A DNA stretch of 64,000 nt from assembly GCF_005144585.1 (NCBI RefSeq), contig NZ_SSMQ01000004.1:186001-250000 (forward strand), given 5' to 3'. The position numbers and the translations under genes are program-made. The DNA comes from Polyangium fumosum (GTDB taxonomy: Bacteria > Myxococcota_A > Polyangia > Polyangiales > Polyangiaceae). Below, piece by piece: positions 18,073-28,581 of this stretch (its first letter is position 1; each line of letters starts with the position of its first letter). Under the pieces are notes generated by a model. The model did not search any database, had not been told where the DNA came from, and was given only the letters and a program-made list of their open reading frames with translations.

Positions 18073-18744
18073 TCAGTACACGAGCATGCTGCGCAGCGCG
18101 GTCGCCATCTCGTCGGCGACCGACTCGATGTTCTCGCCGTGAACGACCTGCACGAGCAGGAGGCGATGGTCGCTGCGGATCAAAACTTCGTGCGCGTACG
18201 AATGGTACGCCGGCTTCGCGGGCACCTTCGTCTTCACGATGTAGCTTCGTGCTTGCGCGTTCGCCGTCGCCACCGGCATGCGGCCGGCGAGGATCTGCGC
18301 GCCTTGGTCCTCGCAGTCGCGCTCGTAGCGCTTCATCACGTCGGGCCAGGTGTCCTCGGGGTGATCGATCCGCTCGTAGATCGAGAAGAGGAACTGCCGC
18401 GGCGATTGGTACGAGATGAAGCGCTGACCCGGCGAGTAGTCCGCGTCGCGCACGTACCAGTCGATCGGGCGCGCGAGCCGCACGTCCCCGTCGAGCACGC
18501 CGACGCCGACACGGCGCGGGAGGCGCTCGTTCTCGTCGGCGTTGAGCTTCGGGAAGTAGACTTCGTAGCTCTGGTTCTTGTCGATGACCCCGCTGCCGTG
18601 CAGGTAGAACACGTCGTCTCGCTGGGGCGCTGTGGGCGAGCCACCGCAGCCGAGCGAGACGATAGGCAGCGTCATCGCGCCCAGCACGAAGGCCAGGCGG
18701 CGAACAGAGCGGAGGGCGGGCAAAGAGAGGTCGACGGGCCTCAT
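18073..18744 (-). CDS. Putative lipoprotein, possibly DcrB/PsbP-like fold
   Basis: This is a 223-residue lipoprotein with a lipobox (VSLGCGG), Cys33 counted from the ATG at 18744. An in-frame ATG at 18792 would add 16 residues before a normal signal peptide, so I prefer the later start. The end of the protein (a hydrophobic strand RLLLVQVVHG, then ESVADEMATALRSML) has the shape of DcrB/PsbP-like periplasmic proteins, but this is only a resemblance. It converges with tssG, from which it is separated by the nested hairpin. Function unknown. Confidence 0.7.
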   Translation of the reverse strand: MRPVDLSLPALRSVRRLAFVLGAMTLPIVSLGCGGSPTAPQRDDVFYLHGSGVIDKNQSYEVYFPKLNADENERLPRRVGVGVLDGDVRLARPIDWYVRDADYSPGQRFISYQSPRQFLFSIYERIDHPEDTWPDVMKRYERDCEDQGAQILAGRMPVATANAQARSYIVKTKVPAKPAYHSYAHEVLIRSDHRLLLVQVVHGENIESVADEMATALRSMLVY

Positions 18745-18893
18745 CACGGTTAACTTAGGATACCCTGGTCGCGGGGCCAAATGATCGCTCATGAGTTTGG
18801 CCTTCTCGCCGAGACCGTTGAATGATCGGGGCGGCTGTGGACAATGCTGATGCCAGGTCCGACGTCGCTCGCGCGACGCCTGGGGAGTGCACC

Positions 18894-19502
18894 GTGACGT
18901 ATCTCGCAGAACGTAGCGTCCTTCTATCCCTCGCCCTCGCGCTCGGCGGCTTCGGCTGCGTCGGGCTCGAGGCTGGCATCGACTATCCGAGCGATTTGCC
19001 TTCGCCGGACGAGCATGTGACGACGCCGGAGGGCGAGGCGGACCCCAGCATTTCGCTGAACGGCTTCGTCATCAAGGACGAGGTCTGCAAGGAAGTCGAC
19101 ACCCACCCGGTCACGCAGCGGCTCGGGCCGGAGGACTTCGCGCGGTTCCTGGAGACCCAGGGCCTCAAGATCGAGCCGAAAAAGGCGCGCGACAACCTCT
19201 ACTGGTTCGACTTCCCCACGGGCGAGAAGAAGGAGGGGGAGCCGCAGCAGTTCCTCCGGCTCCGCCTCGCCGTCCTCGACGACCACTTCGCGGCCACGCG
19301 GGATCTGCAGGAGTCGCTGCTCGATCACGGCCCGGGCTGGTGGGGGGTGCGCCGCTCGAACCTCGCGGTCCTCGCGCCGAAGACGGGCCTCTCCGAGTCC
19401 GTCGCCTTCGCGCTCAAGCACAAGCTCGTTTGCTGGGGCATGTTCGCGTACTCGGGCACCGACGACGTGTACGGCGTCCCGGGCCCGTACACCGAGCTCT
19501 GA
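18894..19502 (+). CDS. Putative lipoprotein of unknown function
   Basis: The product of about 202 residues has a hydrophobic leader and a lipobox (LGGFGCVG) with Cys22 when read from the GTG at 18894. That GTG is preceded by GGGGAG at a 7-nt spacing. An ATG at 18822 would add 24 residues before the leader and is less likely. Two further Cys residues (in DEVCKEVD and LVCWGMF) could pair. No family is recognised. It diverges from the lipoprotein gene at 18073-18744, and the pair may share a promoter region. Confidence 0.68.
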   Translation: MTYLAERSVLLSLALALGGFGCVGLEAGIDYPSDLPSPDEHVTTPEGEADPSISLNGFVIKDEVCKEVDTHPVTQRLGPEDFARFLETQGLKIEPKKARDNLYWFDFPTGEKKEGEPQQFLRLRLAVLDDHFAATRDLQESLLDHGPGWWGVRRSNLAVLAPKTGLSESVAFALKHKLVCWGMFAYSGTDDVYGVPGPYTEL

Positions 19503-19594
19503 TCGAACCGCCCTCCCCCCGCGCAAAGAGCGCGAGACGGGAAGGACGCGCGCGGATGTAGTCCGGACGCGTGTCGTTCACGTAAACTCGGCGC

Positions 19595-20854
19595 ATGCGC
19601 TTCCGGCTCGCCTTCGCCCTCACCGCCATCCCGACCGCCATCGGCGCGTACCTCGCCGCCTGCAGCCCCCCCGACAACCTCGACGATCTCTGCGGCTGGC
19701 TCGGAGACCCGAACAACTGCTACCGCAAGTTCGCCCAGGAGGTGACGGACCAGTGTGGTGCGGTCATCACCGACCTGAACATCCCGCCCAACGATCCGGC
19801 GCAGCCCTCTCCGCGCCGCGGCAGCTTCCTCAAGCGCGACAAACTCGACCTCTGCGTGTTCGATAGCCCGGCCGGCGGACAGGTCATCTTCGATCCGCCG
19901 CTCGACGTCGCCGAGTTCCCCGTCACGACCACCTCGTTTGCGATCGTCAACGGCAACGCGACGTTGTGCGGCGCGGGCGCTGTTGGCGCGGATGGGGCGT
20001 TCGCGATCTCGATCGAGTCGGATCCTTCCCTCCCCGACGGCGGCACGGGCGACGCGGGCGCCGTGGATTGCTCCTCGGAGCAGCAGCTCTGCGGCGGTTC
20101 CTTCTCGGTCAAGGCCATCACGGAGCGCGAGCTCATCGATACGAAGTGCCCGAGCGGCGAGACACATCGCTTCAACCGGCTGCAGCTCGCCAAGTGCGAC
20201 GGCGATCAGGCGATCGAGCAGGACTACGACCAGCTCATGCCGCGCGCCGAGCTCCTCTCGAACGCGGGCAGCGTCGGCGTGAACGGCTTCGTGCGGTTCC
20301 GCGTGTTTTACCCGCCGAGCACGACCGAGATGCCGACCGACGAGAAGACGCCGCTGAGCGGCGCGCAGCCGGTCGTGGTCGAGTACTTCGAGTGCGCTGT
20401 TCCCGGTGCGTCTGCAACGTGCTCGAACGGCATGCAAGATCCCGATGAACCCTCGCTCGACTGCGGCGCGATCTGCGGCATCGGTTGTGCGGAGGGCCAG
20501 CGGTGCGTGGTGAACGCCGACTGCGCCTCCCGGAACTGCGCCAAGGACGCCACGGGGATCCTCAAGTGCGAGAAGAACCCCCTGTGCGCCAACGGGAAGA
20601 AGGACGCGATCGAGGGCGACGTCGACTGCGGCGTCGTCTGCGGCGCCCTCTGCGGCGAATGCCAGACCTGCCTCGTCAACGCGGACTGCGCCGTCGGACT
20701 CTGCGTCACCGATGCGATGGGCGAGAAGCGGTGCCGAACCGACGCCGATGCGGGTTCGTGCACGATGCCTGACGCGGGCCCGGACGGCGCCGGTGGCGCG
20801 GGCGGCGCGGGCGGTGCCGGTGGCGCAGGCGGCGCAGGCGGCGGCAATCCCTGA
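19595..20854 (+). CDS. Cys-rich lipoprotein with two myxobacterial-type Cys repeats and a Gly-Ala tail
   Basis: This 419-residue lipoprotein has a lipobox (YLAACSP) with Cys23. After a unique N-terminal domain of about 260 residues, two Cys-rich repeats follow, near 273-330 and 331-390. Each has the pattern C-x-N-G-x-x-D-x-x-E...DCG...C...C...C...N-x-D-C. Such repeats resemble the Cys-rich modules in many myxobacterial surface proteins. The C-terminus is a GGAGGAGGAG run that probably acts as a flexible spacer or ends near the surface. Function unknown; surface or outer-membrane location is inferred. Confidence 0.75.
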   Translation: MRFRLAFALTAIPTAIGAYLAACSPPDNLDDLCGWLGDPNNCYRKFAQEVTDQCGAVITDLNIPPNDPAQPSPRRGSFLKRDKLDLCVFDSPAGGQVIFDPPLDVAEFPVTTTSFAIVNGNATLCGAGAVGADGAFAISIESDPSLPDGGTGDAGAVDCSSEQQLCGGSFSVKAITERELIDTKCPSGETHRFNRLQLAKCDGDQAIEQDYDQLMPRAELLSNAGSVGVNGFVRFRVFYPPSTTEMPTDEKTPLSGAQPVVVEYFECAVPGASATCSNGMQDPDEPSLDCGAICGIGCAEGQRCVVNADCASRNCAKDATGILKCEKNPLCANGKKDAIEGDVDCGVVCGALCGECQTCLVNADCAVGLCVTDAMGEKRCRTDADAGSCTMPDAGPDGAGGAGGAGGAGGAGGAGGGNP

Positions 20855-20914
20855 AACGCAACACCACGCGCGTGGAGCACGTTCGCCCCACGCGCGCGGC
20901 CCCCTCGATTCTCT

Positions 20915-22168
20915 TCAGGACACCAAGAGCTTGACGACAAACGTCGTGCTGCCGAGGCGCAGCCGATCGTTGTCGCGGAGCTGGCGGCGATCGCCGGGCA
21001 CGAGCTTCTGCTCGTTCAAGAACGTCCCGTTGCGCGAGTTGTCGTCCTCGACAAACGCCTGCCCCGTCGCGGGATCCGCGTGGATCGTGGCGTGGCGCGA
21101 CGACGTGCTCCCGTCCGAGACCGCGATGTCCACGCCGCTGTCCCCGCCGCTCCGGCCGAGCTGCGTGCGGCCGCTGTGGATCGCCCAGAAGCTCCCGCCC
21201 GGATCGTTCTGGAACGTCACGAGGAAGCCGACGAGCACGCGTTGCCCCGACGGCGCCACCGCTGCCGGCGGCGCGCCCGCGGGCCCCGATAGCGAGCCCG
21301 GCGAGACCATCTGCGGCGCGACCATCGGCGGCTGCCCGAGCCCGCCTCCCAGCCCGCCCGGAGACATCATCGGCGGCGGCGCCACCATCGGCGGCGGCGC
21401 GACCCCGCCGAGCTGACCCGGCCCCGTCAGGCGCGGCGGCGCCGCGGGCATCGCGCCCATGCCGCCTTGCGGGACCATCGGCGGCACGGCCATCTGCGGC
21501 GCCATTTGCGGCGCCATCTGCGGCGCCATCTGCGGCGCCATCTGCGGCGCCATCTGCGGCACCGCCATCGGCGGCGCGGACATGCCTGGATTGCCGAACG
21601 AAGGCGCGGGCTGCCCCATCGGCTGCCCCATCGGTTGCCCCATCGGCTGTCCCATCGGCGGTTGTCCGAACGATGGCGCGCCGGGCATCTGCGGCGCCCC
21701 CATCGGCGGCGCGCCGAGCGGCGCCTGGCCGAAGGGCATTGCCCCGGGCGCCGGCGCGGGCGGCGCGCCGAACTGCGGCGCCGCGGGCATCCCGGGCGGC
21801 GCGCCCATCGGCTGCTGCGGCGCGGGCTTCGGCGCCTCACGCGCCCAGGGCGAGCGCATCGGGCTATCGTCGACCTCGGCCGACGAGAACGCGCTCGCGG
21901 CCGGCATCCCGCCGCCGGCCATCGGCGGCGGCGGATACGCGCCGGGCGCGACGGGCGACGGCGGCGACATCCCGCCTGCGTTGATCTTCGGCGGGGGCGC
22001 CGGGTAACCGCCGCCCATCCCTGGGGGTCCCGGAGGCGCGTAGGCCCCCGCTCCACCCATCGGGGGCGGCGCCGGTGCTCCCGCGCCTCCTCCCACGGAC
22101 GCTCCGCACATGTTGCAGACCGTGTCCGTGTCCTTGAGCATCCACTGACAACTGGGACAGGGCTTCAT
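20915..22168 (-). CDS. Zinc-ribbon / low-complexity / FHA-domain protein
   Basis: This 417-residue protein has three parts. A tiny zinc ribbon with C-x2-C and C-x2-C (Cys4, 7, 18, 21) opens it. A Pro/Gly/Met/Ala/Gln-rich middle (about 22-320) includes four QPMG and about six PQMA repeats. A C-terminal FHA domain (about 325-415) carries LGRSGGDSGVDI, SSRHA and NSRNGTFLN. It likely binds phosphothreonine partners made by the cell's many Ser/Thr kinases. No signal peptide is seen, so it is cytoplasmic. It is 143 bp downstream of lon, but a terminator separates them. Confidence 0.85.
   Translation of the reverse strand: MKPCPSCQWMLKDTDTVCNMCGASVGGGAGAPAPPPMGGAGAYAPPGPPGMGGGYPAPPPKINAGGMSPPSPVAPGAYPPPPMAGGGMPAASAFSSAEVDDSPMRSPWAREAPKPAPQQPMGAPPGMPAAPQFGAPPAPAPGAMPFGQAPLGAPPMGAPQMPGAPSFGQPPMGQPMGQPMGQPMGQPAPSFGNPGMSAPPMAVPQMAPQMAPQMAPQMAPQMAPQMAVPPMVPQGGMGAMPAAPPRLTGPGQLGGVAPPPMVAPPPMMSPGGLGGGLGQPPMVAPQMVSPGSLSGPAGAPPAAVAPSGQRVLVGFLVTFQNDPGGSFWAIHSGRTQLGRSGGDSGVDIAVSDGSTSSRHATIHADPATGQAFVEDDNSRNGTFLNEQKLVPGDRRQLRDNDRLRLGSTTFVVKLLVS
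21490..21564. repeat. 12-bp tandem repeat coding for PQMA units
   Basis: About six copies of CTGCGGCGCCAT lie within the FHA gene. A second 12-bp array (CTGCCCCATCGG, four copies, about 21611-21658) lies nearby and codes for the QPMG units. Copy number may vary between strains. Confidence 0.85.
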
Positions 22169-22256
22169 CCGCCCGCCACACTAACATTTTTGGCCCCCCG
22201 CGGGTCTCCCGCTCCGCGAACGTCCGGCGAGCCTGGGAAAGGCGCCACAAAAGACA

Positions 22257-22287
22257 TCGGGGGCGGCGCGCGAAGCACCACCCCCGA
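22257..22287 (-). terminator. Terminator after lon
   Basis: A GC-rich inverted repeat on the minus strand (12-13 bp, with two G-U pairs) is followed by GTCTTTTG. It lies 23 bp after the lon stop. Confidence 0.65.
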
Positions 22288-22310
22288 GGTTCATTTCGGA
22301 CAAACCCGCG

Positions 22311-24761
<2,451 letters not shown>

Positions 24762-25173
24762 GAGACGATCTCCTCTGCGAAGCTACCCGGGACGGGAGCA
24801 GCTCCGACCGGCATCGGCGGCACTTGCTGGACCCTACAGAGGCCAGCTCACGAATAGCGTCAATCGGTTTGATGTGTCCTCCCGAGGCCCGTGGAGCAAG
24901 CAGCGCCCGAACGGGGTCTCGGAGGCGGCGGTCAACGTAGACACGACGCACGCGCCATGCCAGGCCTCTGCGGGAGATTTCATCCGCTCTCGGGGGCCGG
25001 GGGGGTGCCGTAGGGCCTTCTCCGAGGTTTTGAAGAGCCCGCCACGGCTAGCGCCCACGTCCCGGGCAGGTACCATGCGCCCGGGCGCAGGCTGCTCCTC
25101 CGCTCGGCCGCCTCGACGAAACGACACGGGCGGGCGGGCGCGGGCAGCCTTTTCCTTAGCTGGAGGCCGCTGC
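24762..25173. promoter_or_regulatory. 412-bp intergenic region between divergent lon and FGE-like genes, with a possible lon promoter
   Basis: No gene is supported here; an open plus-strand frame is an upstream extension of the FGE-like gene. On the minus strand a TTGACG hexamer (24858-24863) with a weak TCTGTA-like hexamer 17 nt later (24835-24840) could be a lon promoter. The match is partial and should be seen as a guess. Confidence 0.3.
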
Positions 25174-26040
25174 TTGCTCGATCCGGTCGTCGCGACGTTG
25201 TCCCTCGCTGCCTTCCTGCTGCACGTCCCCGCAGCGCCTTCGCTCGATCCAGGCCCGACCCCCGCGTGCCCGAGCGACATGCGCCTCGTCACGGGTACGC
25301 ACGCCGACGAGGTCCAGCACCTCTGCACCGACCCTCGCAAGGACGCGAAGACGACGCATTGTTTTGCGTATTTCGAGGGCCTGACGGGCGAAGAAGGGGC
25401 GCGGACGGACGTCCGCGTCTGCATGGATCAATTCGAGGCGCCGAACCGGCGCGGCGCGCGCCCGCTCGTGATGCAGTCGTTCCGCATGGCCGAGCGCTGG
25501 TGCGGCCAGCGGGGCAAGCGCGTGTGCAGCGAGCAGGAATGGGAGCTCGCGTGTGAGGGCGGCGAGCGCAGGCCCCTCGCGTACGGCTGGCAGGTGAACC
25601 GGACGCAATGCAACAGCGACAAGGCCTGGCGCCCGTTCGACGCGCGGGCGCTCGCGGCCGGCGGCGAGGACGAAAAGAAGGAGCTCGAAAAGCTCTGGCA
25701 AGGGTCGACGAGCGGCTCGTACCTGAGCTGCGTCTCGCCCTTCGGCATCTACGACATGATGGGCAACGTCGAGGAGTGGGTGGCGACGCGGCCCGGACGC
25801 AAATTCCCGGGCGCGCTCATGGGCGGGTTCTGGGCGAAGCCGTGGACGGGTTGTCGCGGGACGAACGACGCGCACGAGCCCACGTTCACGTTCTACGAGA
25901 CGGGCTTCCGCTGCTGCGCGGACCCCGGCAAGCTCTCCGACACGACGAAGGCCCAGGACGGCGGCGACACCGCGAAGGACGAGAGCGGCGAGGCGAAGCC
26001 CAAGCCGGCGAAGAAGAAGCGCAAGAAGCGCGCGGGGTAG
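25174..26040 (+). CDS. Exported formylglycine-generating-enzyme-like (SUMF1/FGE-sulfatase) domain protein
   Basis: The domain spans most of the 289-residue protein and shows the family signs ACPSDMRLV, RPLVMQSFRMAERWCGQ, CSEQEWELAC, YDMMGNVEEWV and a closing TGFRCC. The key CxxxxC copper-binding pair of true aerobic FGE enzymes is not evident, so it is more likely a binding or structural member than a sulfatase activator. I chose the TTG at 25174: GGAGG lies 7 nt before it and it gives a short signal peptide (LDPVVATLSLAAFLLHVPAAP). The frame is open far upstream, but those residues look non-coding. The tail is Lys-rich. It converges with fmt. Confidence 0.72.
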   Translation: MLDPVVATLSLAAFLLHVPAAPSLDPGPTPACPSDMRLVTGTHADEVQHLCTDPRKDAKTTHCFAYFEGLTGEEGARTDVRVCMDQFEAPNRRGARPLVMQSFRMAERWCGQRGKRVCSEQEWELACEGGERRPLAYGWQVNRTQCNSDKAWRPFDARALAAGGEDEKKELEKLWQGSTSGSYLSCVSPFGIYDMMGNVEEWVATRPGRKFPGALMGGFWAKPWTGCRGTNDAHEPTFTFYETGFRCCADPGKLSDTTKAQDGGDTAKDESGEAKPKPAKKKRKKRAG

Positions 26041-26046
26041 AGAGGA

Positions 26047-26979
26047 TCAAGCGCCGAGGATCATGCCCTTCGTGAGGGCACGACCGGCGACGAGCTCCTG
26101 CGCGGACAGAGGCTTCCGTCCTTCGAGTTGCCCGCGCACGAGCGTGATCGAGCCTGCGCCGCACGCGACCTCCACGCCCCCTTTGTCTGCGGCCGTGACG
26201 GTGCCGGGCGCGCCGCGCACACCTTGTTCGAGGGCCACGCGCGTGGCGAGCACCTTCAGCCCTTTGCCTGCGCACGTCGTGAACGCGCCGGGCCACGAGG
26301 TCATGCCGCGGACGTGATCGTGCACGGCGCGTGCGGGCTTCGACCAATCGATGCGGCCGTGCTCCTTCTCCAGCATCGGCGCCATCGTGGCCGCCGCGTG
26401 ATCCTGCGGCGCCGCGACGAGGTCCCCGGAGACCGCGCGCAAAAGATCTTCGCGCACGACCTGCGCCGCGAGCGCGCCGAGCTCGACGTACAGCTCGTCG
26501 GCGGTCGTGTCCTCGCCGATCGGGATCCGGTGCGTGGTGTACACGGGGCCCGTATCCATGCCCTCGTCCATCTGCATGAGGCAGACGCCCGTCTCGCGCT
26601 CGCCGTTCACGATGGCCCAGGTGATCGGGGCTGCGCCGCGGTACTTGGGCAGGATCGAGGCGTGCAGGTTCATGCAGCCGCGGCGAGGCGCGTCGAGTAC
26701 GGCCTTCGGCAAGATGCGGCCGTACGCGATGACGAGCGCGACGTCGGCGTTCGTTTCGGCGATGAGGCGCGCGAAGTCCGGTGTCTTGACCTTGAGTGGT
26801 TGCTCGACGCGCAGGCCGAGCTCGAGGGCGCGCTGCTTGACGGGCGGCGCGCGCAGCTCGAGGCCGCGGCCGGCCGGGCGATCGGGCTGGCAAACGACGA
26901 GCGGGATCTCAGCGATCGCGTGGAGCGCATCGAGCGCAGGGACGGAGATGGCGGGGGTGCCGAAGAAGAGGGCGCGCAC
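26047..26979 (-). CDS. fmt: Methionyl-tRNA formyltransferase
   Basis: The enzyme formylates Met-tRNA(fMet) with 10-formyl-tetrahydrofolate to start translation. The 310-residue protein has the N-terminal FGTPAIS motif, the catalytic residues Asn104, His106 (NLHASILPKYRG segment) and Asp142 (MDTGP), and a C-terminal tRNA-binding domain. The GTG at 26977-26979 gives the usual family start RALFFGTP; an upstream in-frame ATG would overlap the Toprim gene by about 200 bp. The gene usually sits next to def (peptide deformylase). Here def is absent and the gene follows the ATPase-Toprim pair with a 17-bp gap. Confidence 0.96.
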   Translation of the reverse strand: MRALFFGTPAISVPALDALHAIAEIPLVVCQPDRPAGRGLELRAPPVKQRALELGLRVEQPLKVKTPDFARLIAETNADVALVIAYGRILPKAVLDAPRRGCMNLHASILPKYRGAAPITWAIVNGERETGVCLMQMDEGMDTGPVYTTHRIPIGEDTTADELYVELGALAAQVVREDLLRAVSGDLVAAPQDHAAATMAPMLEKEHGRIDWSKPARAVHDHVRGMTSWPGAFTTCAGKGLKVLATRVALEQGVRGAPGTVTAADKGGVEVACGAGSITLVRGQLEGRKPLSAQELVAGRALTKGMILGA

Positions 26980-26996
26980 GGGCGGGGTGTAGCGCT

Positions 26997-27623
26997 TCAG
27001 AGGCGGCGGAGGAAGTCGATGAGGGGGTGGAACTCGGGACGGGAGAAATCGAACACGCGATCCCTCGCTCCAGGGCCCAGGCGAGGATCCTCGTCGCTGA
27101 GTACGGAAAGGAGCGCACCGATGCGTCCCTTGTCGGGACTCTTTGCCCGATGACCTTGGCCGTCCATGCAGGCGAGGTACGTCTCGACGCACCGCCTGGG
27201 CCCCGCATTCTCAGGGTCGTTCGCCCACGCTCGCCAGACGAGGGACTCGGCCTCGCCGGTGCTGCCGTCGCCCGAGACGACGAAGAGCCCGATGCGGGGT
27301 GGTCCTGCGGTCCACTGACCGTGACGGACGTCCTGCTTCGTGATCTTGTTCAGCGCCGTTTCGAGCGACTTGCATGTCCCAGAGAACGTCTCATCTGCAT
27401 CGACGACCACGCCGATGGATGCTTTCGCGGCGAGAAAATCCGGACGAAGGTACGTCTCAAGCTTGGCGATCACATCGCGCTTGCCGTTCATGGGCTTGAT
27501 GAAGGCCCAGTCGATGGGCCTTCCAATCCACTCGAGAACCTCGGCGTAGAACGGAAGATCACCCTTACCCTCGACGATCAGCACTCGGCTCGCCTTATTC
27601 TCGTCATGCATGTGATTGGCCAT
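26997..27623 (-). CDS. Small Toprim-like protein (DUF3226/DUF4435-like), partner of the ATPase
   Basis: This protein of about 208 residues has the Toprim core signs: a strand ending VLIVEGKGD with Glu18, and GVVVDADE with Asp75 and Asp77. This layout is known in DUF3226 and DUF4435 proteins, which bind metal and often cut nucleic acid. I chose the ATG at 27623 because the Toprim fold begins soon after it; the frame is open 24 residues further up, inside the ATPase gene. It starts 7 bp after the ATPase stop, so the two are one operon. A role in phage defence is inference from similar pairs (PARIS-like, OLD-like). Confidence 0.75.
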   Translation of the reverse strand: MANHMHDENKASRVLIVEGKGDLPFYAEVLEWIGRPIDWAFIKPMNGKRDVIAKLETYLRPDFLAAKASIGVVVDADETFSGTCKSLETALNKITKQDVRHGQWTAGPPRIGLFVVSGDGSTGEAESLVWRAWANDPENAGPRRCVETYLACMDGQGHRAKSPDKGRIGALLSVLSDEDPRLGPGARDRVFDFSRPEFHPLIDFLRRL

Positions 27624-27630
27624 CACGATC

Positions 27631-28581
27631 TCAACGAAGCTCGATCTCTGCGGCGATGGCCGCTTCGATGTGCTTGCGGTCGAGTGTGCGTCCATCGGCC
27701 ACGTCGCCCAGGCGATAGAGCTGGATCACGCGAAAGTCGTAGCTATCCCGCGCGGCGAAGCACTCGTGCGCAGCGACGAGACACTCGCGGGAGTGGGTCG
27801 TCGCGAAGACCTGGATGCCGAGGCGTTCGGAGACCTCGGCGATACCCTTCCAGACCGTGGGGAGCGCGGTGTAGTGGATGCCGTTCTCGATCTCGTCGAT
27901 GAAGCAGATGTCCGGCTTGCGACCGAGCAACTCGGAGAAGATCGCGACGAGGCGATAGATGCCCTGGCCAGCCTGCGAGAGGGGAATGCGCTCACGCAGG
28001 CCGACATCGACGACGATGAACGGCTTGGCAGCGACAGCATCGAGGCGCACCGAGCGAATACGCGAGTCCACAGCGCCGAGGAGGGATTCGAGCTGTTGCT
28101 CGTCTTCCGGTGCTCGTACAGCCTCGGCGAAGGCATCGACCATCGCATCGGGCACACGATGCTGGACGGAAACAGCGTGCACGCGAAGACGAAGAACCCC
28201 CGCCGTGCACCAACCGTACAGGGAATTGCCCCGGTAGAAGGAGTCGAGTTTGTCCCCTTCGCTGGACAAAAGCCGGTCCTTCCTTGCCACGAAGACACGC
28301 CTTCGCTTTTGTCCGGGCGACGTCACCCGGAGCACCGTCTCCACGTCAGCGCCATGCTTCGGGAGCCAATGGTAAAAGCGAGCGTCCGGTACTCCGCCCC
28401 CCGTTCGGAAGAGTCCGTGCAGATCCCCCATCGTGGCAGGGTCGGCGAGCACAGTGATCGCCTCCAGCAGCGACGTCTTCCCCGTGTTGTTCTTCCCGAC
28501 GACGAGGTTCACGCGGCCGAGATCGCTCAAGGCGAGCCGGGAGAACCCGCGAAACTGTTCGATCTCGATGGACTGGAACAT
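27631..28581 (-). CDS. SMC/OLD-type AAA ATPase (AAA_15/AAA_21-like)
   Basis: This 316-residue ABC/SMC-type ATPase has the RecF-like N-terminus FQSIEIEQFRGF, Walker A GKNNTGKT at 29-36, a degenerate signature LSQAGQG near 201-207, Walker B ICFIDEIENG at 225-234 and a His in TTHS at 261-264. The coil region between the lobes is short. Such ATPases act as sensors in OLD, Gabija and PARIS defence systems. The start is the ATG at 28579-28581; upstream frames are non-coding repeats. The next gene is the Toprim protein, 7 bp away. Confidence 0.85.
   Translation of the reverse strand: MFQSIEIEQFRGFSRLALSDLGRVNLVVGKNNTGKTSLLEAITVLADPATMGDLHGLFRTGGGVPDARFYHWLPKHGADVETVLRVTSPGQKRRRVFVARKDRLLSSEGDKLDSFYRGNSLYGWCTAGVLRLRVHAVSVQHRVPDAMVDAFAEAVRAPEDEQQLESLLGAVDSRIRSVRLDAVAAKPFIVVDVGLRERIPLSQAGQGIYRLVAIFSELLGRKPDICFIDEIENGIHYTALPTVWKGIAEVSERLGIQVFATTHSRECLVAAHECFAARDSYDFRVIQLYRLGDVADGRTLDRKHIEAAIAAEIELR

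Noticed and set aside
17919-18419. Possible 166-residue plus-strand gene
   Set aside because: Its frame runs through C-rich repeats and then antisense to a lipoprotein gene, and it is Arg/Ser-rich without a pattern.
25174-26040. True sulfatase-activating FGE
   Set aside because: The Cys pair that binds copper in aerobic FGE is not evident and no sulfatase gene is near; only the domain family is claimed.
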